This document shows, piece after piece, positions 34,791 through 43,454 of a stretch of DNA of 64,000 nucleotides. This DNA comes from Verrucomicrobiaceae bacterium UBA7681. Lineage in GTDB: Bacteria; Verrucomicrobiota; Verrucomicrobiia; Verrucomicrobiales; Verrucomicrobiaceae. The notes under the pieces are model-generated. The model saw only the letters and a list, made by a program, of their open reading frames with translations, did no database searches and had not been told where the DNA came from. The stretch spans positions 135,144 through 199,143 of the forward strand of contig DLGZ01000004.1 of NCBI GenBank assembly GCA_002482965.1, written 5' to 3'. The position numbers were made by a program, and so were the translations under genes. Numbering within the stretch: position 1 is the first letter of the stretch; each line of letters starts with the position of its first letter.

Positions 34791-36863
34791 TCAGCGCCCG
34801 CCTGGAATGGGCCGCTTGATCGTGTCGGGCAGGCCTGGCGTGGATTTGCGGATGCCTGGAGGAGGCATGTTGTTGGATGGAGCGCCGGATTTGCCACGGC
34901 TGCCATTTTTAGAAATGCCCGGCGGCAGCTCTTCGGATTCAGAGGTTTTCTGGGCCGTTGAAAAGGTTTTGGGAGTCATCGGCAGGGAATACCAATGCAT
35001 CTGCGGGACCGCGCTGAGTTCAACCCACTGCTGTGAGCCAAGTTTTTTCCATTCAAGCTCCACCACGGCCCACACATGGGTTTCCCAAGGCATGCGGTTG
35101 CGCAGTTCCTGGGCAAGTGGCGAGTCCTTGTCGATGAAGACGGATGCCTGGAAGGAATTGGGCGGGGCAGGGCCGACACGGAACGCATCTTTACGATCCA
35201 CGTTCGGCACGCCGTCTTCGAAGTAATGATGGCGGATGATGCCGACATGAAAACAGGCCTTGCCGGTCATGTAGGTTTGAAAGAATTTTTCCAACATGCG
35301 GTCTTTGAATTCCACAAAGGCGACCCAGTCCACCTTGAAGCCGTCTTCTTTCTCCTCCAGCATTACCGGAACTGAAAACTCCCAAGTTTTGTTTTCCAGG
35401 CTGAGGATGCAGTGTTTGCCGGAACCGAGTTCGGGGTTGGGGTCCAGGCGCACAAACTGAATGCGGTCCACCAAGATGGGGCCGTCCGGCGCATGCGCGT
35501 AATAGCGCTCCATATGGGGTTTCATCAGGTCGGCGCCGAGAGTGTATTTGAGGCGTTCTTCGAGGGATTTGGAGAAGAGGAATTTTTTGAGTGCTTCGAC
35601 AGCAGGTCGGGCCGCTGCTGGGATGTCTTCTTCATCAACGGTGTGAGATTGAGACAGGCTGGAGGGCGAGGCTGCCGGGGCGCCGGAGGACTCCGCATTC
35701 ATGGCAGGTTTGGCGGGCACTTCGAGAAGGGTGCCTGTTGCAGGGGGAACGGGTGTGGCAGCCATCGGCGCATCGCTTGCTGCCGAGGGAGGGCTGGCAG
35801 GAAGGGCCTTGGCGACCCGTTCCTCAGTTGCAGCAGATTCCACCTTCGAGGGAGTGGGTTCTTGCGGATCAAAGCCGACAGTGATTGGAGCCGGTTTGGC
35901 CCGGTCTTCGGAGGATGCTGAAGGAAGCTGGGCTGGCTTTTCCGTTATCGTATGATTGGTGAACTTGGAAGGGGTGCCGGGATCTGGTTCGGAGAGGAGC
36001 TGTGACAGGCCGCTGGGATCTTCCTTGGAGGTTTCTTCAGTCACATCTTGCCCGGTAAGGCGGGAGATCAGCTCAGGGGGGATGTGGTCTTTCAGTAGAA
36101 AGCCGACGAGACCAAGAAATCCTAGGAGGAAGATGGCAGCGAATGCGAGCCGGATGAAATTGCTCCCGCGCGGCGCCCTCAGGCTGGCAATGCTCCGCCC
36201 TGATGGAATCGGTGCCATGGGGGACGCGGAGGCAGGGTCATGCCCAAGGGGGCCGCCCAGACTGAGCGAAGGGGCACCCGTAGCATGGAGCGGCTGAGTG
36301 ACTGGGGAGGATGGCGCGGGTGACACATCTCTACCGAGGAGCGATGCACCCTGCATGTTGCTGAACATTCCAGGCATGCCGCCGCCCGCGCCGCCCATGG
36401 GTGCCATGTTAGGCAGAGCTGGCGCACCAGGAATGAAGCGCGATTGATTGGGCAGTCCAGTTCCCGAGAGCCCGGCGGACGCATCGTGCGAAGCTAAAGA
36501 GGGCATTCCTGCGGGTGATGCCGAAGTCGAAGACCAAGGTGCCTGGCCCGCAGGAACATTGAGTGTGGTGCTCAGGGGCTGCTGGCCCGGAGCACGCTTC
36601 GGCGGCAGGCCTGTGTTGAGATTCAGTCCTGCGTTAAAATTAGGGGCGGGCATGCCAGTTCCTGGCGCCTCTCCCGGCATGGAGTATTGTGGTGCTGGAG
36701 GCCAGGCAGGTGCCGGGGCCTGCGCTGCCACAGGTGCAGGCATGGGGGAAGTGACCGTCTGTCCGCAACTCGGGCACGGACCCGTGACGCCTGCCATTTG
36801 CACAGGTACCGTCAGAATCGTGCGGCAGAAACCGCATTGGAACTGGATCGTGTCCGGATTCAT
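34791..36863 (-). CDS. zinc-ribbon, single-pass membrane protein of unknown function
   Basis: A 690-aa protein. An N-terminal zinc ribbon (residues about 7-35) has CGFCRTILTVP and CPSCGQTV. A Pro/Ala/Met-rich disordered region runs to about 230. One membrane helix follows (LAFAAIFLLGFLGLVGFLL, about 235-256), then another low-complexity stretch and a folded C-terminal domain (about 410-640) with SLEERLKYTLGADLMKPHME and VDWVAFVEFKDRMLEKFFQ. No catalytic motif is recognised. The layout, cytoplasmic zinc ribbon plus external domain, suggests signal transfer across the membrane. A good promoter lies just upstream. It follows the TPM gene pair by 110 bases. Confidence 0.78.
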   Translation of the reverse strand: MNPDTIQFQCGFCRTILTVPVQMAGVTGPCPSCGQTVTSPMPAPVAAQAPAPAWPPAPQYSMPGEAPGTGMPAPNFNAGLNLNTGLPPKRAPGQQPLSTTLNVPAGQAPWSSTSASPAGMPSLASHDASAGLSGTGLPNQSRFIPGAPALPNMAPMGGAGGGMPGMFSNMQGASLLGRDVSPAPSSPVTQPLHATGAPSLSLGGPLGHDPASASPMAPIPSGRSIASLRAPRGSNFIRLAFAAIFLLGFLGLVGFLLKDHIPPELISRLTGQDVTEETSKEDPSGLSQLLSEPDPGTPSKFTNHTITEKPAQLPSASSEDRAKPAPITVGFDPQEPTPSKVESAATEERVAKALPASPPSAASDAPMAATPVPPATGTLLEVPAKPAMNAESSGAPAASPSSLSQSHTVDEEDIPAAARPAVEALKKFLFSKSLEERLKYTLGADLMKPHMERYYAHAPDGPILVDRIQFVRLDPNPELGSGKHCILSLENKTWEFSVPVMLEEKEDGFKVDWVAFVEFKDRMLEKFFQTYMTGKACFHVGIIRHHYFEDGVPNVDRKDAFRVGPAPPNSFQASVFIDKDSPLAQELRNRMPWETHVWAVVELEWKKLGSQQWVELSAVPQMHWYSLPMTPKTFSTAQKTSESEELPPGISKNGSRGKSGAPSNNMPPPGIRKSTPGLPDTIKRPIPGGR

Positions 36864-36893
36864 CGAATCAAATCATTATGGTCAATTTCGTTA

Positions 36894-36921
36894 ATTATCA
36901 TTCAAGGATTGGTTTTGACAA
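36894..36921 (-). promoter_or_regulatory. putative sigma-70-type promoter of the 690-aa zinc-ribbon gene
   Basis: On the minus strand TTGTCA (36916-36921) is followed after 16 bases by GATAAT (36894-36899). Each hexamer matches five of six consensus bases. The expected 5' untranslated leader is about 24 bases before the ATG at 36863. Confidence 0.55.
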
Positions 36922-36972
36922 ATTGAAGTTGGGGAAGTGTCTGAGTTCTTGATGCCTAGGAGCACTTGGAAA

Positions 36973-38157
36973 TCAGGCATAGCGGATCATGCCGCCGCCG
37001 CCTCCCGTAAAAGCACCGCCCAGCCGAGGGACCGTTTCAGGCTCTGACAGCATCCAAATACGACGACGGTTTCTAAGCTGCAGATGGTGATGAATTTGAC
37101 GACAGGTGATGCCGACGAGTCCGAGCAGCAGCAGACTCCCTGAAGTCCAAATCATGAGTGTGGTGCTACTGGGGGTGCTTGAAACAGCGGGTGCTTTCAA
37201 CTCGGAGCTGAATTCAGCCAGGGTCTGGCCTTTTGCCGTTTTGTCAGCAAGATCAGTGACCAAGGCTTTTTGCAACCAGAACAGCCGTGTCGAAAGGTGG
37301 ATGGTGTAGCGACGCAGCTGATCATGGGCATTGCTGGCTTGCAGGGATTCGTTCAGGCATGCCTGGATCGTTTCAGTGAGGAATTCAGTGGAGATCTGAT
37401 TGTGGATGGATCTGCTGACAAACAAACGGGTCCTCCAAGGTTCTCCCAGAGGATAGACGACCAGGCAGGCATCTGATTGCAGCAGGCTGCCGGAGGCGAT
37501 TTTTTCCAGTTCAGCACCTTCAGGAAGCTTTTGGTCGTGTCCGATCATCAAAACGTATAATTTGATGCGTGCATCTTGGGCATGGAATTCAAGCAGGCGC
37601 TGCATGTCATGATTCTGGATCTCAGGTACAAGCTGGTCGGGATCGATGAGATACTCTTTGGGGAGACTCTGCACGCATGCGGCTAGAAATTCGGGGGGGA
37701 CATCCTTCAAAGAAGCGAGCGGTGTAGGCAGCTGCACCGGACTGGACTGGCCTTGTGTTGGCAGTCCGAGGATGGCTTCCGGCAGAAAGAGCCTCATGTC
37801 CTCGGCCTTCAGGCGGGGGGAGAGCTCGCTGTCTTGGTTGTTGAAAAAATGATCCAGCCGAGGGCCGCTGGACAAGGGGGTAAGGATGAGTTCGTTAATG
37901 TCGGAGATTGACTCGCCACTTTTGGGCGGCAGCACTCCAGGGCTGTTGCCCACGGGAACACTGTCGCGAAATCTCTTGAGCTCATGCTCACTCCAGCGCG
38001 GCAGCGGCAATGAGTTTTCCTCGGCTTTCTCAACAGGATGATCCACATCGGCGGACGCACTTCCTACGCAGCACAGCAGTGGAAAAAGCAGTGCCAGGGA
38101 AATGGATTTGGCACGTTGCGCTGCAGTTGCCATTGTGTTTGGGAATGGCTTGCTCAT
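36973..38157 (-). CDS. TPM-domain membrane protein with Gly-rich tail
   Basis: A 394-aa protein. A signal peptide (SISLALLFPLLCCVGSASA) is followed by a long region with a TPM-like segment at about 190-300 (ARIKLYVLMIGHDQKLPEG, SDACLVVYPLGEPWRTRLFV). A membrane helix (LMIWTSGSLLLLGLVGI, about 340) and a short cytoplasmic tail ending GGAFTGGGGGMIRYA complete it. The TPM (PF04536) assignment is moderate; Gly-rich tails after a helix are typical of that family. Its ATG overlaps the stop of the preceding gene as ATGA, so the two are translationally coupled. Confidence 0.7.
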   Translation of the reverse strand: MSKPFPNTMATAAQRAKSISLALLFPLLCCVGSASADVDHPVEKAEENSLPLPRWSEHELKRFRDSVPVGNSPGVLPPKSGESISDINELILTPLSSGPRLDHFFNNQDSELSPRLKAEDMRLFLPEAILGLPTQGQSSPVQLPTPLASLKDVPPEFLAACVQSLPKEYLIDPDQLVPEIQNHDMQRLLEFHAQDARIKLYVLMIGHDQKLPEGAELEKIASGSLLQSDACLVVYPLGEPWRTRLFVSRSIHNQISTEFLTETIQACLNESLQASNAHDQLRRYTIHLSTRLFWLQKALVTDLADKTAKGQTLAEFSSELKAPAVSSTPSSTTLMIWTSGSLLLLGLVGITCRQIHHHLQLRNRRRIWMLSEPETVPRLGGAFTGGGGGMIRYA

Positions 38158-38807
38158 GACCTGGGGGCGGGGAAATCTGCCAGAGGTCGTGAGGCTGGCC
38201 GGTGCCCACCTCGTAAAGGTTGCAGGCCAATATCAGAAACGGAATCTGCCATAACCGAAACCTCGGGCTGCCATTGCATGTAGCGGGCGTGTTTTCGCAA
38301 TATCTCGCCGGCGCGAATGCAGGAGTCTTCAATGGCCATGCCAAAAGCGCCTTTGCGCAGGTGGCTGCCGACGGTTTGCATCATGCGGGTGATGATTTTT
38401 GGGCTGAAACAATTTTCGATGGCATATCCCAAGGTGATGCAGGCAGTTTGCGCTGAGGGATCCACCACCAGCACCATGCCAAAATCATTGCGGCGGCTGA
38501 CAGAGTGGGTGTTGAAAGCGCCTTGATTGAGCAACCAGAAGCCCAGCTCTGCGACATTCAAGTTATTGGGCAAAGCGCCTAGGTATATGGCAAAAAACGC
38601 CTGTGGAAAACTGCGTTCAAAATCGTCCAGAATGATCTCGATGCGCCGGGTGTCTTCCAGCCGCAGACAGTGGGCCGCATCTGTGATCCGTTCCAACCTA
38701 ACCCATTGATTTCCAAGGTAACTATGCAGCAATGTCGCTGAAAATCCACAGGCAGAGCAAGTGGTCTGCTCTGAGCGGACTTTTGCTTGGCAGCGTGGAC
38801 ATTTCAT
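38154..38807 (-). CDS. zinc-ribbon TPM-domain protein
   Basis: A 217-aa protein without signal peptide. The N-terminal zinc ribbon has CPRCQAKVRSEQTTCSACGF (Cys pairs 3/6 and 17/20). The rest resembles a cytoplasmic TPM domain: FERSFPQAFFAIYLG, GFWLLNQGAFNTHSV, NDFGMVLVVDPSAQTACITLGYAIE and a final helical part. TPM domains are small alpha/beta modules with debated functions (phosphatase-like, photosystem repair, membrane protein partners of LemA). It overlaps the next gene by four bases. The gene is divergent from the Thr/Ser-rich surface protein across 180 AT-rich bases. Confidence 0.75.
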   Translation of the reverse strand: MKCPRCQAKVRSEQTTCSACGFSATLLHSYLGNQWVRLERITDAAHCLRLEDTRRIEIILDDFERSFPQAFFAIYLGALPNNLNVAELGFWLLNQGAFNTHSVSRRNDFGMVLVVDPSAQTACITLGYAIENCFSPKIITRMMQTVGSHLRKGAFGMAIEDSCIRAGEILRKHARYMQWQPEVSVMADSVSDIGLQPLRGGHRPASRPLADFPAPRS

Positions 38808-38876
38808 TGTTATGAATAATATGGAATATACAATTAATCAAGTCCTATTTCGTCACTCATGACACAGAAAAAATGT

Positions 38877-38903
38877 TTACACCGCATGGCCTTTGTGGTG
38901 TAA
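38877..38903. promoter_or_regulatory. inverted repeat in the TPM/surface-protein divergent promoter region
   Basis: TTACACCGCA (38877-38886) and TGTGGTGTAA (38894-38903) form a near-perfect 10-bp inverted repeat around a 7-base spacer. It sits in the middle of the 180-base AT-rich region between two divergent genes, a typical place for a regulator binding site. It could also fold as an RNA hairpin in a leader. No regulator gene is adjacent. Confidence 0.45.
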
Positions 38904-38987
38904 CTATGTGTTGATTCAATAAATAAAAAACGAACGCTGATCTTTACCGGCTTTCAAACTCCGATATCAACGCTCAATTTTCCATCA

Positions 38988-40586
38988 ATGATCATGAAGC
39001 TCGCCCCCACCATCGTCTTACTCGGCAGTCTGCTGACTGCCGGTTCCATCCAGGCCAAATGGTCGCGAATTCCAATCATCAAGGAAAAGCCAGTTAACAC
39101 GATCACCGGCCCTGCCAGCAATGCATCGCTCGACAGTTCATCAGGCTTCGGTCATGTGGATTCTATTTTCTCCAGTGACCTCACTGCGTCATCCACGGTG
39201 TCTGCCGGGAAAAGTTTTGTGCTCATCAATCTGGGCAAGCCGGTGCTGATTTCCTCATCATCCTTTGTAAATGATGGCATTGAGGGCCGGGCCACACTTT
39301 CGGCAAGTGCTGACAAAAGCGGCTGGGCAGTTCTCGAGGAAAAAGTCTTTTCGGCGGCGGATCGCACGGTGGAGTTCAAATTTGCCGGGATGCAGGCCAA
39401 GTTTGTCAAACTCGAGCTGGCGCTCTCCAAAGGCGGAATCATTCGGACGCTCCAGTTCTTCGGTGCTGCGAGTGACAAGGGGTATGCCGTCAAGCAGTCA
39501 GCGGATGGCAAGGGCGGCAAGCCTGCGGATCTCATCAATGGACTGGGTGGTGCGCGCGTCGTGTATGCAGCGCCGAGACCTGCCAATGGCCTCGATACCG
39601 CCATCACCTACAACAAATTCGCCTTCCCCGAGTCTGATGAAAAGTATCGCACAATCATTTATGACTTCGGCCAGCTGCGCATTCTGAATGAGTTTGCCTC
39701 GGTTCACTCACCGCGGCCGGTGCGCTTCGAAGTGTTCGCCTTCGACAATCTCCCAGAAAAAGAAGACTGGCGTGGTCGCATGGCCTTTGATCCGAGCGAC
39801 TTTGGCAACGTGGCACCGGTGGCTGTGGCCGAGGACACTCGTGGTACGGGCACTCTCAAAGCCAAGCCTGCCAAGTCGGTCAAAACTCGCTATCTGGCGC
39901 TGCGCTGGGAGCCGGAGTTCAACCCACCAGATTTCCAATGCACGGGTTCCGCCGAGGGTAACGTTATTAACATCGTCACGACCAACACTGTGATCGTCAC
40001 CAATTCCGATGGTACTAAAACGGTGGTGACGGTGACCGTGGGTGATGCTCATGGCGCTGGCGCGGCTACTAGCAATGTGACTCCGGAGAATGCCGGGCAG
40101 CAGATTTCCCAAGGCACAGCCACCAGCAGTGACACGACAGTGGTCGTCACACAAACTTTTGCTGCGGGTGTTGATCCTACTGCGCCTGGTGCAACTCCCA
40201 TCAGTTCGACTACCACTACAGGTACTTCAACGGTGACTGTCACGACGCAGTCCAATGGTACTGTGGTAACCACCAGTGAGTCGAAGACCGTGGACACAAA
40301 TACGGGTTCAGTGGTAACAACGGCTATTACCGAGACGAAAGCACCGGATGGTACCACAACAACAACGGTGAGTCAGGCTACAACCGATTCCAGCGGGAAC
40401 ACTACGACCAACACCAACACCAATACCGGCTCGGGCGGGAACAACAGTCAGACGAGCACAACAGGCACGACTGGCACGAGCGGCGATGGCAACCTCGCTG
40501 GCGGCAGTTCGCCTTCGCCAAGTGGTAACGGTTCGACGAGTGCCAACGTGACCAACACGATTTCAACGGCTACGACATCGCCCTAA
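38988..40586 (+). CDS. secreted Thr/Ser-rich surface protein with discoidin-like N-terminus
   Basis: A 532-aa protein with a signal peptide (MKLAPTIVLLGSLLTAGSIQAK; the Met at residue 3 is an alternative start). Residues about 30-320 look like beta-sandwich modules similar to F5/8-type (discoidin) domains (KSFVLINLGKPVLISSSSFV, VKLELALSKGGIIRTLQFFG, IIYDFGQLRILNEFASVHSP). Residues about 330-532 are an extreme Thr/Ser/Val/Gly/Asn tail with short repeats such as VVTNSDGTKTVVTVTV. This suggests an exported stalk or matrix protein. No membrane anchor or sorting motif is visible at the end. A strong terminator follows. Confidence 0.75.
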   Translation: MIMKLAPTIVLLGSLLTAGSIQAKWSRIPIIKEKPVNTITGPASNASLDSSSGFGHVDSIFSSDLTASSTVSAGKSFVLINLGKPVLISSSSFVNDGIEGRATLSASADKSGWAVLEEKVFSAADRTVEFKFAGMQAKFVKLELALSKGGIIRTLQFFGAASDKGYAVKQSADGKGGKPADLINGLGGARVVYAAPRPANGLDTAITYNKFAFPESDEKYRTIIYDFGQLRILNEFASVHSPRPVRFEVFAFDNLPEKEDWRGRMAFDPSDFGNVAPVAVAEDTRGTGTLKAKPAKSVKTRYLALRWEPEFNPPDFQCTGSAEGNVINIVTTNTVIVTNSDGTKTVVTVTVGDAHGAGAATSNVTPENAGQQISQGTATSSDTTVVVTQTFAAGVDPTAPGATPISSTTTTGTSTVTVTTQSNGTVVTTSESKTVDTNTGSVVTTAITETKAPDGTTTTTVSQATTDSSGNTTTNTNTNTGSGGNNSQTSTTGTTGTSGDGNLAGGSSPSPSGNGSTSANVTNTISTATTSP

Positions 40587-40604
40587 AAGAGTGTGATTCA
40601 TTTC

Positions 40605-40643
40605 AATCCCGCACTGGTTTATCGCCGGTGCGGGATTTTTTTT
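40605..40643 (+). terminator. intrinsic terminator after the Thr/Ser-rich protein gene
   Basis: The stem AATCCCGCAC (40605-40614) plus TGG pairs with CCG plus GTGCGGGATT (40625-40637), loop TTTATCG, followed by eight T (40636-40643). It starts 19 bases after the stop codon at 40586. Confidence 0.93.
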
Positions 40644-40684
40644 GCACTGCACTGCGTGCTTGATCCGTGCTGGCCAGCCGGAGG

Positions 40685-41170
40685 TCAGGCCTTTACCGCG
40701 CACAGCGGGCAGAGACCGTAGAACTCCAGCTCATGGTAGAGCTTTTGGAAACCGGACTGTTTCTCGATCTGCTTCTCCAGGGCCTCCACCGGACAGGCGA
40801 TGTCGAGCCGTTGAATACGGCCGCACTGCGTGCAGATGAGGTAATCGTCATGGTGCCCTGCCTGCAGAATGGTGTAATACGCACTGCGGTCATGCAGTCC
40901 CAGCCGGCGGATGAGGCCCAGTTCCTCCAGCTTGACCAGCACGCGATAGACGGTCGCCTTGTCGGCGCCGCTGGTGAGATCGGGTGACTCTGCGATGTCT
41001 GCGAGTGAGAGTGGCTGATGGGAGTGGACGAGGATGGAAAGGACGTTCTCCAGAGCCTTGGTGCGCCGCAGCCCGGCTTCACGCGCACGTTCCATCATCG
41101 TGGCCGCCAGTTCGCGCGCTGAATTGGCATCATGATGCTGGCAGGTGGCGGAATGGTGGTGGTGGAGCAT
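40685..41170 (-). CDS. Fur family regulator with His-rich N-terminus, probably Zur-like
   Basis: A 161-aa Fur-family protein counted from the ATG at 41170; the frame is open to 41284 but that extension lacks family similarity. The N-terminus is a His cluster (MLHHHHSATCQHHD). The winged helix contains ADKATVYRVLVKLEELGLI. The C-terminal domain has GHHDDYLICTQCGRIQRLD and FYGLCPLC, giving the two CxxC pairs of the structural zinc site. The His-rich start and the HHDDYLIC form resemble zinc-responsive Zur proteins. No zinc transporter is next to it. The SHD1-esterase gene lies upstream on the same strand, 19 bases away. Confidence 0.85.
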   Translation of the reverse strand: MLHHHHSATCQHHDANSARELAATMMERAREAGLRRTKALENVLSILVHSHQPLSLADIAESPDLTSGADKATVYRVLVKLEELGLIRRLGLHDRSAYYTILQAGHHDDYLICTQCGRIQRLDIACPVEALEKQIEKQSGFQKLYHELEFYGLCPLCAVKA

Positions 41171-41189
41171 GTGTCGGATTTCGCAATTT

Positions 41190-42140
41190 TCAGTTCGTCG
41201 GCGGGGAGTACTTTTTCTGCTGGAACAGCCATTCATGCAGATCGGCGCGTGGATATACGATTCCCGTAATGCCATGGCCTGCACCGGCGAGTTCGGTGTA
41301 TTTCATCCCTTCTCCACCGGCCTGCTTGACGGCTTCCACAATGGCGCGTGAGCGCTCAACGGGCACCATGTCATCTTTGTCGCCATGGAAGACCCAGAAC
41401 GGGATGGGCTTCAAAATCTCCGCATTTTTGACGTCACCCCCCCCGCAGAGCGGGACGCAGGCCGCAAACACCTGGGGATACTTGGCGGCGATGCTGAAGG
41501 TGCCGAAGCCGCCCATGGAAGAACCGGTGAGGTACAGGCGGTCTGAGTCGATGGGAAGCTGCTCGGTGAGATCGGCGATGAGCGCGAGGAGGTTGTCCGC
41601 CACTTTGTTCTTCCAGCCGATGTCGGCGGAGGGGCATTGCGGGGCCAGCAGAAAGCAGGGCTGCTTGGACAGGTTCTCTTCGTTGGTCCAGATTTTCGGT
41701 GCGCCACCGAGCTGGGATTCGTTGTCGGTGCCGCTTTGGCCCGAGCCATGAAGCCAGATGACGAGGGGGTAGCGCTTGGTGCCATCTAGGGTGGGGCTGC
41801 CCCAGAGCTGGTAGTTCAGGCCCTGCTTTGACACGCCTTTGACAAACTGCCCGGTGATCTTCTCTGCATACGCACCTTCCTTCAGGCCTGCATCACGGCG
41901 CTTCTCGCGCAGCAGGCTGCGGATGTAGTCCTGATCTTCCTTCGAGAGCTTGTCCAGCGCCACGCGGTACTGGTTGAAGTCGGTGCTGCGGCGGATTTTG
42001 ACCTCCTTGTCGGAGAACTCGACCAGATTTCCCATGAACTTCGATTTGCCATCGCTCGAAGTCCATTGCCGCGCCGGATCGGCGGCTGGCGCGCTGGTGA
42101 GCAGCAGGCCGAGGGCAAGAAGGTAGAGGGACGCTTTCAT
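41190..42140 (-). CDS. secreted esterase with N-terminal SHD1-like domain
   Basis: A 316-aa protein from the ATG at 42140, starting with a signal peptide (MKASLYLLALGLLLTSAPAAD). Residues about 23-75 form an SHD1-like module (RQWTSSDGKSKFMGNLVEF, YRVALDKLSKEDQDYI), a small beta domain common in planctomycete and verrucomicrobial exported proteins. The rest is an alpha/beta hydrolase like PHB depolymerase/feruloyl esterases: LVIWLHGSGQSGTDNE, LTGSSMGGFGTFSIA (nucleophile Ser), FHGDKDDMVP (acid) and GAGHGITGIVY (His). It is 19 bases upstream of the Zur-like gene. Confidence 0.87.
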   Translation of the reverse strand: MKASLYLLALGLLLTSAPAADPARQWTSSDGKSKFMGNLVEFSDKEVKIRRSTDFNQYRVALDKLSKEDQDYIRSLLREKRRDAGLKEGAYAEKITGQFVKGVSKQGLNYQLWGSPTLDGTKRYPLVIWLHGSGQSGTDNESQLGGAPKIWTNEENLSKQPCFLLAPQCPSADIGWKNKVADNLLALIADLTEQLPIDSDRLYLTGSSMGGFGTFSIAAKYPQVFAACVPLCGGGDVKNAEILKPIPFWVFHGDKDDMVPVERSRAIVEAVKQAGGEGMKYTELAGAGHGITGIVYPRADLHEWLFQQKKYSPPTN

Positions 42141-42204
42141 GCGGCATGCTAAGCCGCACGTGCCCACGACGGCAAGCACTTTGCGTGGCGGTGGAGGGGA
42201 CGCA

Positions 42205-43377
42205 TCAGGGTGTGATGCGTGCCCCGGCCTTCTTCATCTCTTCCACGAATTTCTTGGAAGCATCGTCGATGGCATTTCCTTCGATGAAAATCTGGCAGTA
42301 GGGCGCCCATTCGCGCGGGCCGTCGTTGTCCTTCTTCCACATGCGGTAGAGTGCGGAGAGATCGGTGATCTGGTTGTTTTCGAGAAAGAGAAACTGCAGT
42401 TCCGTCAGCGGTTCCAAGGGCGAGATGTCCTTCACGCCATTGCCCTTGAGCGAAAGCATGGAAAGCCACTTCATACCGCCGATGCCGGCGATGTCGGACA
42501 CCTGATTGCCTTCGAGATACAGCGTCCACACCTTCGGCAGCTTGAATAGCGGAGCGGCGTCTTTGATCTGGTTGTTCGCCAGGTAGAGCGAGGTGAGGGC
42601 TTGGATGCCGCCGAGCGCGGAGACATCCGTCACCTTGTTGCCGGTGAGTTCGATGTATTGCAGTGCTTTGCAGGCGGCCAGCGGCGCGATGTCGCTGATC
42701 TGGTTGTTGGAGACGTCAAGGAACTGCAGACGCTCCAGACCTTTGATGGGTGCGAGGTTGGTGATCTGATTCTCAGGCAGTGTCAGGGATGCCAGGGATT
42801 TGCATTTCTCCAGGCCGGTCAGGTCCTTGATGCCCGCCTTCTTGCCTTCGATGATCGAGACGGTTGCCACATCTTCTGCGGTGATCACTTCCTGATTGTC
42901 ACGCTTCGCGAACACCTGCTTGCGCACGGCGGCTTCGAGCGCCTTGTCGGGGAAAATGGCGACGGGCTTCGGCGGGGCTGGTTTCGCCGCTGCGGGGGCG
43001 GGGGTAGCAGGTGGCGTGACGGGCTTGGCTGGAGGCGGCGTAGTAGGCTTAGCGGGAGGCGTGGTGGGCTTGGCTGGGGCAGGTGTCGGCGTTGCTGGAG
43101 CAGGGGAGGGCTTAGCTAGAGGTGGGGTCGGCTTGGCGGGTGCCGGAGTTGGAGTGGCTGGGGCAGGTGTTGGCGCTGCTGGCTTCGCTGGAGCGGCGGT
43201 GGGCTTGGCCTCCGTTTTGGCCGGAGGAGTGGCAGGCGCAGGTTTCGTTTCAGGCTTGGGGGTGGCAGCCGGAACTGGGGGCGTCGTGGCGGGCGGTGCG
43301 GGCGCTGCTGCCGGTTTGGTGTCTTGCGCGTGAAGACTGAGGGCGAACAGCGTGGGGAGGACGAGTCGAAGTTTCAT
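42205..43377 (-). CDS. secreted leucine-rich repeat protein with Pro/Ala-rich stalk
   Basis: A 390-aa protein. After a short signal peptide (MKLRLVLPTLFALSLHAQD) comes a 120-residue Pro/Ala/Thr/Lys stalk built of imperfect repeats such as PAPATPTPAPAKP. Residues about 145-375 contain roughly seven 22-residue leucine-rich repeats of internalin type (LASLTLPENQITNLAPIKGL, LQFLDVSNNQISDIAPLAAC, LTSLYLANNQIKDAAPLF and so on). Such proteins bind other proteins at the cell surface. No anchor sequence is visible. It is divergent from the ABM monooxygenase gene. Confidence 0.9.
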   Translation of the reverse strand: MKLRLVLPTLFALSLHAQDTKPAAAPAPPATTPPVPAATPKPETKPAPATPPAKTEAKPTAAPAKPAAPTPAPATPTPAPAKPTPPLAKPSPAPATPTPAPAKPTTPPAKPTTPPPAKPVTPPATPAPAAAKPAPPKPVAIFPDKALEAAVRKQVFAKRDNQEVITAEDVATVSIIEGKKAGIKDLTGLEKCKSLASLTLPENQITNLAPIKGLERLQFLDVSNNQISDIAPLAACKALQYIELTGNKVTDVSALGGIQALTSLYLANNQIKDAAPLFKLPKVWTLYLEGNQVSDIAGIGGMKWLSMLSLKGNGVKDISPLEPLTELQFLFLENNQITDLSALYRMWKKDNDGPREWAPYCQIFIEGNAIDDASKKFVEEMKKAGARITP

Positions 43378-43454
43378 GGCTGGGGGAATGTTAAGGCCAT
43401 GATACGTAGAACGCAGGTTGCATGTTCAGCAAAAATCGCCTCTCTCTTGCGCCT

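Noticed and set aside
40200..40580. Repetitive DNA that could be read as a tandem array
   Set aside because: The repeats are imperfect, in frame and encode the Thr/Ser tail of the surface protein; there are no regular spacers as in CRISPR.
42960..43270. Imperfect repeats around Pro/Ala codons
   Set aside because: They encode the stalk of the leucine-rich repeat protein and vary in length; not a separate element.
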